Part shown: positions 1-6,862 of the stretch, one piece after another
Numbering within the stretch: the stretch's first letter is position 1
Layout of the letters: each line of letters begins with the position of its first letter
Assembly: GCA_937974195.1 (NCBI GenBank)
Contig: CALJIC010000125.1
Location: forward strand, 1 to 13,069
Length of the DNA stretch: 13,069 bases
Direction of reading: 5' to 3'
Source: an uncultured Roseiflexaceae bacterium
Lineage (GTDB): Bacteria; Chloroflexota; Chloroflexia; Chloroflexales; Roseiflexaceae
Notes under the pieces: generated by a model
Database searches by the model: none
Told to the model about the DNA's origin: nothing
The model's input: the letters and a program-made list of their open reading frames with translations, nothing else
Position numbers and translations under genes: made by a program

Positions 1-54
1 AGCAGCGGCCTCCAAATCCGCAGGTTGCAGGTTCGATTCCTGTCCCGCCTGCCA
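1..54 (+). tRNA. tRNA-Trp (CCA), 5' end outside window
   Basis: Three-prime portion of a tryptophan tRNA, covering the anticodon arm, variable loop, T arm and acceptor. The anticodon loop CTCCAAA (10-16) carries CCA at 12-14. The T arm is GCAGG-TTCGATT-CCTGT, followed by acceptor strand CCCGCCT (44-50), discriminator G51 and an encoded CCA (52-54). The pair closing the anticodon loop (C9 with T17) is a mismatch; the other four stem pairs are good. The D arm and 5' acceptor strand lie left of the window. Confidence 0.93.
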
Positions 55-84
55 CTTTGACGCAGCAGGCTCGAAGGTCACGGT

Positions 85-116
85 GCAGGCGTTTCCGCTG
101 AGGTGGGGACGCCTGC
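85..116 (+). other. inverted repeat between tRNA-Trp and tRNA-Ser
   Basis: GCAGGCGT (85-92) pairs with ACGCCTGC (109-116) around a 16-nt loop. No T run follows, so this is not a clear intrinsic terminator. It may be an RNA processing signal between the two tRNAs or a weak terminator. No promoter for the following tRNA is visible in 55-127, so tRNA-Ser(TGA) may be cotranscribed with tRNA-Trp. Confidence 0.4.
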
Positions 117-127
117 ATTGGTGTAGT

Positions 128-217
128 GGGGGCGTGCCGGAGTGGTCGAACGGGGTCGTCTTGAAAACGACAGGCCTTTGACCGGGCCCGTGGGTTCGAA
201 TCCCACCGCCCCCTCCA
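128..217 (+). tRNA. tRNA-Ser (TGA)
   Basis: Complete type II tRNA. Acceptor strand GGGGGCG (128-134) pairs with CGCCCCC (207-213). The anticodon stem-loop is GTCGT-CTTGAAA-ACGAC with anticodon TGA, which reads UCN codons. A long variable arm with a GGCC/GGCC stem is typical of serine tRNAs. The T arm is GTGGG-TTCGAAT-CCCAC, and CCA is encoded at 215-217. The discriminator base is T (214), whereas bacterial tRNA-Ser normally has G. The identity rests on the anticodon and long variable arm, so the odd discriminator does not change the call. Confidence 0.95.
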
Positions 218-232
218 AGGCCGGCGCCAGGC

Positions 233-261
233 TTGGCAAGATGGCGCGCCTGTGGTACAAT
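233..261 (+). promoter_or_regulatory. promoter of tRNA-Ser(GCT)
   Basis: A -35 box TTGGCA (233-238) and a -10 box TACAAT (256-261) are separated by exactly 17 nt. Transcription would start near 268, about 10 nt before the mature tRNA 5' end at 279. This is a good sigma70-type promoter and gives the second serine tRNA its own transcription start. Confidence 0.8.
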
Positions 262-278
262 CGCGCCAAGTCGCACAC

Positions 279-368
279 GGGGAGGTCGCATAGTGGCCTA
301 GTGCGGCGGTTTGCTAAACCGCTACAGGGGTAACCCTGTCGAGGGTTCGAATCCCTCCCTCCCCGCCA
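279..368 (+). tRNA. tRNA-Ser (GCT)
   Basis: Complete type II tRNA. Acceptor GGGGAGG (279-285) pairs with CCTCCCC (358-364), discriminator G365, and CCA is encoded at 366-368. The anticodon stem-loop GCGGT-TTGCTAA-ACCGC holds anticodon GCT, reading AGC/AGU. The variable arm forms ACAGGG-GTAA-CCCTGT, and the T arm is GAGGG-TTCGAAT-CCCTC. Transcribed from the promoter just upstream. Confidence 0.97.
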
Positions 369-683
369 CAATTTTGTCCCGGCCACGAGTGCCGCACCCT
401 GGTGCGACATTTGTCGTCTCAACAGCGAGCATTTTCGCGTTCTACTTCATGACGAGGGCGCCGTCGGCGACTCACCGCGGCGGCTCAGGAGTTGGATACG
501 GTCATCGAGGGAAAGAGAAGTCTCAGATTGTTAAGGTTCTGACGTTGGCCGTGTCTGCCGTGGCAACACGCAGGCGGCTACGGAGAGCCTGGCAATAGCT
601 CTGACGCTCCGCGCAGCAGCAAGGAGTGGCGGGGCCAGTGGCAAGCGGGCGGGCCGTCCAAACTCACACCGCGCGCCACGCAC
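369..683. other. non-coding stretch between tRNA-Ser and the HTH gene
   Basis: I see no convincing gene here. Short open frames on both strands have low-complexity, tRNA-derived or arginine-rich translations and no credible start sites. A small hairpin, CGCAC-CCTGG-GTGCG at about 393-406 followed by a T-poor stretch, could be a weak tRNA terminator. The region ends at the strong terminator that starts at 684. Confidence 0.5.
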
Positions 684-735
684 CTTTGAGCCCATTCTGG
701 GGGTTATACCCCCAGGGTGGGCTCAAAGTTTTTTT
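684..735 (+). terminator. strong rho-independent terminator, plus strand
   Basis: An 11-bp outer stem (684-694 with 718-728, CTTTGAGCCCA / TGGGCTCAAAG) encloses a second 8-bp stem (697-704 with 708-715, CTGGGGGT / ACCCCCAG) with a 3-nt loop. Only a 2+2 nt internal loop lies between them. Seven Ts follow (729-735) on the plus strand; the minus strand has no U run after the hairpin. It would stop rightward read-through from the tRNA cluster. It overlaps the 3' end of the minus-strand HTH gene, whose stop codon sits in the hairpin. Confidence 0.88.
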
Positions 736-925
736 GGCTAGTCTCCGGCTGCTCCGGTGTGCCCGGCCTGATGAACTCCTTAAGGGCAGTTGCGGGGATG
801 CGCTTCTCAGAACCGATCCACACAAACCGCATTTTGCCCTCGCGCAGCCACTTCCAGACCGTAGCCTTGGTGACACGGAAGAGCGCACTAACCTCCTCTA
901 CCGTGTAGTAGGCTTCCTCGAGCAC
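704..925 (-). CDS. excisionase/MerR-type helix-turn-helix DNA-binding protein
   Basis: A 73-residue single-domain protein of the excisionase (HTH_17, winged helix) type. Residues 7-52 run YYTVEEVSALFRVTKATVWK, then WLREGKMRFVWIGSEKRIPA and ALKEFI, the classic 'T-x-x-E-V-A..L..V....V..W...G.l....iG...RI....l..fi' pattern. Such proteins bind DNA as Xis recombination-direction factors or as small regulators. I chose the GTG start at 925 because AAGGAGG lies 5 nt upstream of it. A longer frame from a TTG at 982 would put its start inside the -35 promoter box. No integrase is visible beside it, so a function in excision is not shown. The last nine residues are encoded by a terminator hairpin of opposite orientation. 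Confidence 0.85.
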   Translation of the reverse strand: MLEEAYYTVEEVSALFRVTKATVWKWLREGKMRFVWIGSEKRIPATALKEFIRPGTPEQPETSQKNFEPTLGV

Positions 926-953
926 CGCTTCCTCCTTACTGGCTGACGTGCCA

Positions 954-982
954 AGTATAAGATCCTTGTTTCTAGATGTCAA
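954..982 (-). promoter_or_regulatory. consensus promoter of the HTH gene
   Basis: On the minus strand a perfect -35 box TTGACA (982-977) is followed after 17 nt by a -10 box TATACT (959-954). The predicted start lies near 947, leaving a leader of about 20 nt that contains the AAGGAGG ribosome site before the GTG at 925. This is close to the sigma70 consensus and is the best promoter in the window, so the gene is probably well expressed unless repressed. Confidence 0.85.
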
Positions 983-1195
983 CAGATGCTTCTAGTTTAG
1001 CTGAGCGGTTCCCCTGGTGCGCTACTACCTGAAAAGAGAAAAGACGGGGCCGATCTGGTAATGTCTCGGGCACAGCACTCGCTACAAGTGTAGCAGACCC
1101 TCCTGCTTCACCTGTATCTTGACTCGTTGCCTAACCGGCAGCGTGAGCGACTCAACGGGCCAACCAGTTAACTCATTGTCCCTTGGAGTTAAGTT

Positions 1196-2926
1196 ATGCC
1201 GCGCCCCCATGGCCGCGACCTTCAGCCTCTAGTGATCGTCCTCGTGACGCTGCTCGCCGCATGCAGCGCCGCTTCTCAGCCCACTAGCCCGACTGCCGCT
1301 CCAGCCCCCTCGGTAGCAGCCCCTCCTGCCGCATCAGCCATCGTCCTGGGCAACGAACAGACGCCTGTCATCCCTGCCGTTCAGATGGAGCAGGAACGAC
1401 GCCAGGAGGCCCTGGCCAGCCCACCCTACATTCTGCTGCGCCCGGGTCTTGAGGGACGCCTTGGAGCCGCGCAGGAGGCCGTCGTCAACGATGGCAGAGT
1501 TCAGAGTGCTGCGCGAACGACGATGGGGCAACGCTTGCTCACTGAGGTCATGAGCGTCGCCGAAGCCCGTGCCGGGGATGTACCGTCTGCTCTCGCCAGC
1601 CGATGCCCGCCCGGGTCGTGCCTACGCGTCGTGATCTACATCTATCCCACGAACACTACTCTCACTGCCCTCGTTGATGATCGCCATGAGGTCATCGACG
1701 TGCAAAGCCTCACCGATGCCCAGCCTGAGATCCCCGCCGAACTCGCCGAGGTAGCAACCGAGATCGCCATCTCTAGTCCCGAAACAGCCCAGGCGCTTGG
1801 GCTGCCCCCGGACGCTGCAATGGCCACGATGACGGCGACGAAGACATCGCTCGTCGGCACCGCCTGCGAGCGCAGTAAGCACCTCTGCGTCGCCCCAGTC
1901 TTCACCTGGGGAGACCAGGCGCTGTGGGCCATCGTTGATCTCACCGACCTCTCGCTCGTGGCAGCCGCCACCTGGACCGATCAGGGGAGCACCGGCCGGC
2001 GCAGAATCGAGAGCGAGGCGACACTTCAGGATGCCGCAATCGCTCCGCTCTGTGAAAACCCTCAAACCATCGACCGTGATGGCTGGCAGGCTTCCTACCT
2101 TCTCACCAGCTCAGATGGGCTTGAGCTGCGGGATGTCACCTATCAGGGGCGCCCAGTGCTGACCTCCGTCAAAGTGGTCGACTGGCACGTCGGCTATCGA
2201 GGAGCCGATGAACAGCGCGTTGGCTTCTCAGACGCCATCGGGTGCCCGGTGTTCAGCGCGGCCGCAATCATCCCGTATGGGCAACCGTCCGTGATCGAGA
2301 GCCCGGAAGGCGGCTTCGTGTTAGCGCTCACCTTCCGCTCCCCGAACTGGCCGCAGCCCTGCAACTACCAGTACACCCTCACTGCGGCCTTCGGCCAGGA
2401 CGGGACACTGGCTGTCGAAGCAGGCAACGAGGGCCGCGGCTGCGGGACGGAGGGCGTGTACCACCCAATCGTTCGTCTAGAACCTCCAGCCTCCTCTACC
2501 ATAACTAAGACAGAGGCTACAGAAGAAACTGCCCTGCTCACTGAGGGATGGGAGGAGTGGCCAGTTGGGACAATCCAGGGATTTATGTTCACCACGGCCG
2601 CCGGCCAGCTGATGGTCAGCCCTACCTGGGGAGATGCTGAGCGAGCCTTCGTCTACTGGAGCGCGGCGAAGGAGTCCGAGGGGCAGGGCGACCTGCCAAG
2701 CATCGGCACCTGTTGCCGGCTGGATGCGCAGCAGGGGCCTGAGGCGTTTGTCGATCCCGCAGAGCCGCTCGGTCGCACCCCTGTGCTATGGTACGTCCCG
2801 CAAATCTCCAACGCCGAGCGCATGCGCTGCTGGGCAGACACAGAGATTGTCGACGGCATACTCGTGCCACAGGTGTGGCCATGCGGGAGCGGGCTCACAC
2901 TCTCGCTCGGAAGTGGAAGCACGTGA
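1196..2926 (+). CDS. lipoprotein, divergent copper amine oxidase-like
   Basis: A 576-residue secreted lipoprotein. It has a basic N-terminus, a hydrophobic segment (11-22) and a lipobox L-A-A-C with lipidated Cys23, followed by a Ser/Pro/Ala-rich linker to about residue 48. The ATG at 1196 has GGAG 7 nt upstream. The rest reads as a weak match to copper amine oxidases: QALWAIVDLTDLSLVAA (241-257) resembles an N2/N3 domain strand. DGLELRDVTYQGRPVL (307-322) resembles the 'GLvl.dv.Y.GRPVLYra' entry to the catalytic domain. CNYQYTLTAAFGQDGTLAVE (389-408) aligns with the 'NYDYifdw.F..dGti.ie' segment whose first Tyr becomes topaquinone. VYHPIVRLE (421-429) aligns with the HxH..n.Rld copper site. 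VLWYVPQISNAERMRCWAD (530-548) aligns with 'vvWyt.gi.HipR.eDWP'. Two of the three expected copper histidines look replaced (Tyr422, Asn539), so activity is doubtful. The family call is by eye; a plain hypothetical lipoprotein is the fallback. Confidence 0.6.
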   Translation: MPRPHGRDLQPLVIVLVTLLAACSAASQPTSPTAAPAPSVAAPPAASAIVLGNEQTPVIPAVQMEQERRQEALASPPYILLRPGLEGRLGAAQEAVVNDGRVQSAARTTMGQRLLTEVMSVAEARAGDVPSALASRCPPGSCLRVVIYIYPTNTTLTALVDDRHEVIDVQSLTDAQPEIPAELAEVATEIAISSPETAQALGLPPDAAMATMTATKTSLVGTACERSKHLCVAPVFTWGDQALWAIVDLTDLSLVAAATWTDQGSTGRRRIESEATLQDAAIAPLCENPQTIDRDGWQASYLLTSSDGLELRDVTYQGRPVLTSVKVVDWHVGYRGADEQRVGFSDAIGCPVFSAAAIIPYGQPSVIESPEGGFVLALTFRSPNWPQPCNYQYTLTAAFGQDGTLAVEAGNEGRGCGTEGVYHPIVRLEPPASSTITKTEATEETALLTEGWEEWPVGTIQGFMFTTAAGQLMVSPTWGDAERAFVYWSAAKESEGQGDLPSIGTCCRLDAQQGPEAFVDPAEPLGRTPVLWYVPQISNAERMRCWADTEIVDGILVPQVWPCGSGLTLSLGSGST

Positions 2927-3945
2927 AGAGACCAGGAAGAGCGCGGCGGCAACGTGAAGTGCCACGTCTGGTTCCGGCCGCTGTGGGGATAGGGCTCGTT
3001 GTTGTAACAGCGTTCGCACTTGCAGTAGCCCTCTGGCGTACCTACTCGCCGACAACAGTGGCAGGGATGCCGGTCCCGGAAACCACTGACCAATGTCGGT
3101 CAACCCCACAGTTCACCGCTGACCCAGCTGTCTTCACCGTCGCCAGTGATCAAGGGGCTGGGACCGTCAGTGTTCCGGGAGCGCTGGCGCTCTCCACCGA
3201 GGGCCGCGAGAAAGGTCTTGCACTCATCACTGGAGAGGCTCAGGCCCCCTACCAGCATGCGACCTGGGACGATGCGGGCTATCTCGGCGCGATCACCTAT
3301 GACCGAGACGGCAACATCTACGCTGCCCCGACACCGCGCCTCTCCCTGGTCGATAATCCCCTTGCCGGCGTGACGACTCTCTGGCGCGTGGCCTCGGCAA
3401 CCGCGGAGATGCGCCCATTTGTGACCCTGCCAGGGGCAGCCAACGAGCGCAACCCCTTCGGCGTGCTGGGGCTGTTCTACACTTGTGACAACAACACCCT
3501 GTATGCGGGAACGGTGATTGGCTCGACGCCGAGCAATCAACAAGGGGGAGTTGTCGCAGTGCATCTGTCTGATGGGGTGATCCATCGCGTCCTCACGAAC
3601 CTCGATGTGATGGGGGTGCTGGTTGTGCGCCAGGGAGAACGCCTGATGCTCTACGCAGGCCTCGCCCGCAGCCCTGATATCGTCGCAGTCCCCCTCGATG
3701 AGCAGGGCTTAGCCGCAGGGCCTATCACGCCCCTGATCGACCTGACGCTTGCAGGTGCCACACCGCAGGAGCGGGCGCGTAAACTGCGCCTGGTGAACGG
3801 CGTGCTGGTGGCAGACCTGGTACCCTTCAACTTCTCGCTCCAGTCGAGCGCCTCTGGCTCCTCCCAGCTACGGCGTGCGGCCTGGGAGTGGGACACGGTT
3901 GCAAGCCGGTGGGTCGTTCAGCAAGCGGCAACGTCAGACTCTTAG
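2923..3945 (+). CDS. membrane-anchored extracytoplasmic protein, translationally coupled
   Basis: A 340-residue protein of unrecognised family. The GTG start at 2923 overlaps the stop of the lipoprotein gene (GTGA). A GGAAG is 9 nt upstream, so translation is probably coupled; an in-frame ATG at 2881 is the alternative. The N-terminus is strongly basic (KRPGRARRQR), followed by one transmembrane helix at about 16-38, which predicts a cytoplasmic N-terminus and an outer C-terminal domain. The outer part has repeated strand-like pieces such as GAITYDRDGNIYAAP, GVLGLFYTCDNNTLYAGTVI and GGVVAVHLSDGVIHRVL. These suggest a beta-propeller of the NHL/SMP-30 style, without a diagnostic motif. It likely works with the lipoprotein on the outer face of the membrane. 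No enzymatic role can be assigned. Confidence 0.7.
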   Translation: MKRPGRARRQREVPRLVPAAVGIGLVVVTAFALAVALWRTYSPTTVAGMPVPETTDQCRSTPQFTADPAVFTVASDQGAGTVSVPGALALSTEGREKGLALITGEAQAPYQHATWDDAGYLGAITYDRDGNIYAAPTPRLSLVDNPLAGVTTLWRVASATAEMRPFVTLPGAANERNPFGVLGLFYTCDNNTLYAGTVIGSTPSNQQGGVVAVHLSDGVIHRVLTNLDVMGVLVVRQGERLMLYAGLARSPDIVAVPLDEQGLAAGPITPLIDLTLAGATPQERARKLRLVNGVLVADLVPFNFSLQSSASGSSQLRRAAWEWDTVASRWVVQQAATSDS

Positions 3946-3961
3946 GTTGCTGGCCGAGCCT

Positions 3962-3984
3962 AACGCGCCTAGACGTTGAAAAAG
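3962..3984. repeat. left 23-bp inverted repeat (IS end plus half of target palindrome)
   Basis: This 23-bp segment is a perfect inverted match of 5590-5612. The inner 12 bp (ACGTTGAAAAAG, 3973-3984) is best read as the IS terminal repeat. The outer AACGCGC plus CTAG (3962-3972) is best read as the left half of a palindromic target with its duplicated 4-bp centre. Sequence beyond 3984 diverges from the other end. Confidence 0.9.
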
Positions 3985-4004
3985 TAGGCGTGGAGCCGTA
4001 CTAT
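3976..4004 (+). promoter_or_regulatory. transposase promoter overlapping the left IS end
   Basis: TTGAAA (3976-3981) lies inside the terminal repeat and is followed after 17 nt by TACTAT (3999-4004). Transcription would begin near 4011, shortly before the AGGAGG ribosome site at 4027-4032. A -35 box within the transposase binding end would allow self-repression, as inferred from other IS elements. Confidence 0.65.
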
Positions 4005-4038
4005 CGAGGCCAGTCAGGACTGAGGCAGGAGGCTGGCA

Positions 4039-5521
4039 ATGATGGGGATCAAGGTGCGGCACTTCTGCCCACTGGTCGATGTCACGCTTGACGACCTTGT
4101 ACCCCAAGACCACTTCTACCGACACCTGGAGCGCACGCTCGACCTGGGCTTTGTGCGTGACCTGGTGCGAGACCGCTACTCGGTTACTGGCCGGCCGTCC
4201 ATCGACCCAGTCGTGTTTTTCAAGCTCCACCTGGTCATGTTCTTTGAAGGGATGCGCTCGGAGCGTCAGCTCGAGCGGGTGGGAAGTGACCGGCTCAGCG
4301 TGCGCTGGTATCTGGGCTACGACCTACACGAGCCCCTGCCCGACCACTCCAGTATGACCCGCATCCGTGACCGCTACGGCCTTGATATCTTCCGCCGCTT
4401 CTTCGAGGCGATTGTGGAGCGCTACCAAAAAGACGGACTGGTTTGGGGCAGAGAGCTGTATGCTGATGCGACACTGGTAGAGGCAGACGCTGACCGCGAC
4501 AAGATGCTGCCCCGCTTTGCCGTCGAGCAGCATCTCAAAGGCCTGTTTGGCCCGGCATATTTCACCACCCGAACTTGGTTTGGCTCTGCCGCCGGAACGG
4601 GCCGCGGCGCTACAGACACAAAACCAGCAACGCCACGACTGGTATGCTCACAACGGCGAACCAGACCGCAGCGTTCAGCGCGGCTCCTACCAGCGCACAA
4701 GCGACTTCTGGGTCAGCTTGACTGACCCCGATGCGGTACTGATGCGACAGCACGGTCACGGCACCCGTTTGCGCTACCGCGACCACTACCTAGTTGACGG
4801 CGGAAAGGCCCGCATCATCCTGGGCGTGTTGGTCACGGCCGCCGACGTGATGGAGAACATGCCCTTTCTGGATATGCTCTGGCGAGTCTGTTTCCGCTGG
4901 AAGTTGCGGCTGAAGAGTGCCACGGGCGACACAACCTACGGCACGGTCGAGATTATTCGAGCACTGGAGGATGCGGGCATCAAAGCATATGTGCCCATCA
5001 CGGATTGGAATGCCTCACGCTCGAAGTACTTCGGCCGCAATATGTTCACCTACGACCCCGAGGCGAACTACTTCATCTGTCCCCTCGGGGCGACACTGAA
5101 TTGGGAGAAAGATGAGGAGAGTAAGCGGGTTCACAAGTATCGTGGTGACCCCGAGGTGTGTAACCGCTGCCCTTTGAAAGAGCTCTGCACGAAAAGCCGG
5201 GAAGGACGTGTGGTCACACGAAGTTTTGATGAGGCCTATCTGGAGCGGGTTCACGCCTACCACCAGACAGCCGCCTACACGCGGGCCTACCAGAAACGCA
5301 AGGTTTGGGTCGAGCCATTATTTGGTGAAGCACAACAATGGCACGGATTGAAGCGGTTTCGAACACGAGGATTGGAGAAGGTGAACTGCGAAGGGGTGAT
5401 GACGGCGACGGGGCAAAATCTCAAACGGTTACTCGCGGCTCGGGGGTGGGGACGCCGCTCGTTTCCTGGTGGGAGCCCTAGCGTCCACCTACCGATGCCG
5501 CCCCGCGTTCTGTGGGCATAA
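4039..5521 (+). pseudogene. IS1182-family transposase, frameshifted
   Basis: DDE transposase in two reading frames. The first frame (from ATG 4039, AGGAGG 6 nt upstream) has the conserved N-terminal DNA-binding region (VTGRPSIDPVVFFKLHLVMF, 49-68) and the first catalytic Asp in YADATLVEADAD (D143). The second frame, +1 to the first, carries the rest to the TAA at 5519. It includes ATGDTTYGT with the second Asp, YFICPLGATL, the CNRCPLKELC cysteines, and KVWVEPLFGE with the catalytic Glu followed by the G-x-x-RFRxRGLEKV block. Homology changes frame at about 4540-4580. Removing one G from the GG at 4549-4550 would give a continuous product (..HLKGLFARHISPPEL..). A one-base insertion, sequencing error or +1 recoding are all possible. 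All three catalytic residues survive. Confidence 0.82.
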
Positions 5522-5574
5522 GCGCACTTCTTGCCCTGCGCGTCGTGTGACGCTCGACCATTTCGGTGGAAGCC

Positions 5575-5595
5575 AAGCCGCCTTTTCGGCTTTTT
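5575..5595 (+). terminator. transposase terminator at the right IS end
   Basis: AAGCCG (5575-5580) pairs with CGGCTT (5587-5592) around CCTTTT and runs into a five-T stretch (5591-5595). It follows the transposase stop by about 50 nt, and its T run overlaps the start of the right terminal repeat. Confidence 0.65.
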
Positions 5596-5612
5596 CAACG
5601 TCTAGGCGCGTT
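5590..5612. repeat. right 23-bp inverted repeat (IS end plus half of target palindrome)
   Basis: Perfect inverted copy of 3962-3984. The inner part CTTTTTCAACGT (5590-5601) is the IS end. CTAG (5602-5605) plus GCGCGTT (5606-5612) completes the target palindrome and is followed by TT. Confidence 0.9.
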
Positions 5613-5699
5613 TTCTCGATAGCCACACACCATCAGGGGTGCCCGTGAGCTCAGCTCGCAGCGCCGCTGCTTCCTTTCATCCGAAGCCGTTGGCGCATC

Positions 5700-6716
5700 T
5701 CACACTCGCACGACGATCTTCCCCACGCTGCGTCGCGACTCCATGAGCCGATGCGCCTCGGCCATCTCCTCGAAGGAGAAGGTTGCTCCTACCACCGGCC
5801 GGATCTTATGCGCCGCGACGAAGGCCATCAGCTCGTCCCAGAGCCTCGCAAGCCGCGGCGGGTCGGCAAGAAGGTAGCCGATGTGGGTCGCCATCAAGCC
5901 GTGTGATGCCGGCGCTAGGGAGCGGACGTCGGCCTTCGGAAGATCGCGCCAGGTTCGCAACCAGGAGAGCGGGTTCCACCGCTGCAGTGCGAGGCTTGCG
6001 AAGCCGGCGACGACGACCCGACCGAACGGAGCGAGGACCGGCCAGACAGCGCGGAAGACCTCGGCACCAATAACCTCCAGCACCACGTCGAAGCGCTCGG
6101 GGCCAGCCACTGCCCGGAGACGCGCCTCAAAGTCGGGACGGCGGTAATTCACGGCCGCCTCGGCGCCGAGCGCGCAGATCAGCTCGAGCTTCACGTCGCT
6201 CCCGGCCAGGCCTACCGTGGCACAGCCGAAGCGGGTGGCGATCTGGACGGCCGCGGTGCCGACGCCTCCGGCTGCGGCGGTTACGAGGACGCGGTCGCTC
6301 GGGCGGAGGCGTGCCATCTCCATCAGCGCGACCCAGGCAGTGAGGTAGTTCACCGCCAGCGCGGCGTTCTCCTCGGTTGAGAAGCCAGCGATTGCGGGGA
6401 GCGCCTGTCGCTCCGGCACCACGATCTGCTCCGCATACGCCCCGTGCTGGGCGCCCACGATGACCCGCTCGCCCAGCGCCCGTCGCTCGACGCCGGCGCC
6501 GAGCATGTCGATCGTGCCGGTCGCCTCCATGCCGAGCGTGTAGGGCAGTGCTGGCGCCCAGCCGTACAGCCCCTTTCGGGAGAGCACCTCGGCGTAGTTC
6601 ACGCCGATCGCCTCGATCTGCACGCGAACCTCTCCCGCAGCGGGTCTAGGGCCGGGAACCTCGCGCACACGTAGCGCCTCGGGACCACCGTGCCGCTCAA
6701 GGATGATCGCCCGCAT
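5700..6716 (-). CDS. VAT-1/quinone oxidoreductase-like MDR dehydrogenase
   Basis: A 338-residue medium-chain dehydrogenase/reductase of the NADPH:quinone oxidoreductase group, closest by eye to VAT-1 homologues. The N-terminal GroES-like domain has VNYAEVLSRKGLYGWAP and LGMEATG (61-67). The nucleotide-binding domain has AVNYLTAWVALMEMARLRP then VLVTAAAGGVGTAAVQIA (143-160), the glycine-rich NADP(H) loop. The C-terminus ends in VGKIVVRV, as usual for the family. No structural-zinc cysteine quartet is present, which fits the zinc-free subgroup. Predicted role: cytosolic NADPH-dependent reduction of quinones or enones; the substrate is unknown. ATG at 6716 is 2 nt after the stop of a small upstream frame, with a weak AAGG about 11 nt upstream, so translation may be coupled to that frame. 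Confidence 0.9.
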   Translation of the reverse strand: MRAIILERHGGPEALRVREVPGPRPAAGEVRVQIEAIGVNYAEVLSRKGLYGWAPALPYTLGMEATGTIDMLGAGVERRALGERVIVGAQHGAYAEQIVVPERQALPAIAGFSTEENAALAVNYLTAWVALMEMARLRPSDRVLVTAAAGGVGTAAVQIATRFGCATVGLAGSDVKLELICALGAEAAVNYRRPDFEARLRAVAGPERFDVVLEVIGAEVFRAVWPVLAPFGRVVVAGFASLALQRWNPLSWLRTWRDLPKADVRSLAPASHGLMATHIGYLLADPPRLARLWDELMAFVAAHKIRPVVGATFSFEEMAEAHRLMESRRSVGKIVVRV

Positions 6717-6718
6717 CT

Positions 6719-6862
6719 TCAGCCGACCTTCTGCTGAATGAGCGCTGTCGCTCGCCGCCCATCGGCAGCAAGCTGCCGGTCGTCGCCGAGGTACAGCTCT
6801 CCTGCGAGCATACGCTCACGCATGCTGCGCCCATCAGCCGCTGACGGATGTTGGTCGCTCAT
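6719..6862 (-). pseudogene. maltose O-acetyltransferase N-terminal remnant (47 codons)
   Basis: A 47-codon frame from ATG at 6862 to TGA at 6719-6721. Its residues 14-43 (MRERMLAGELYLGDD, then LAADGRRATALI) match the Mac domain that opens maltose/galactoside O-acetyltransferases (M-x-x-GelY...d.eL..dr.ra..li). The frame stops where the family would continue into the left-handed beta-helix catalytic part, which is absent. The stop is 2 nt before the oxidoreductase ATG, so a deletion may have fused the two regions. It might now act only as a translated leader. Found by reading the minus strand directly. Confidence 0.65.

Larger units (their letters stand above)
3973..5601 (+). mobile_element. 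IS1182-like insertion sequence, 1629 bp
   Basis: Bounded by perfect 12-bp terminal inverted repeats (ACGTTGAAAAAG) and flanked on both sides by CTAG (3969-3972 and 5602-5605), read as a 4-bp target duplication. The element carries an internal promoter overlapping the left end, one transposase gene split by a frameshift, and a terminator at the right end. Family assignment rests on the transposase: an InsH/DUF772-type N-terminus plus a DDE domain with the Y-x-C-P...C-x-x-C-P...C cysteine motif typical of IS1182. If the outer repeated bases belong to the IS, its limits would be 3962-5612. Confidence 0.85.

Noticed and set aside
279..368. tRNA-Ser 3' end as an attachment site for the array or the HTH gene
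   Set aside because: I found no second copy of the tRNA 3' end in the window, so no att pair can be proposed here.
78..422. 114-codon minus-strand frame across the tRNA genes
   Set aside because: Covers two tRNA genes; its translation is the usual antisense-tRNA artefact (GGRDSNPRQ, GFEPT).
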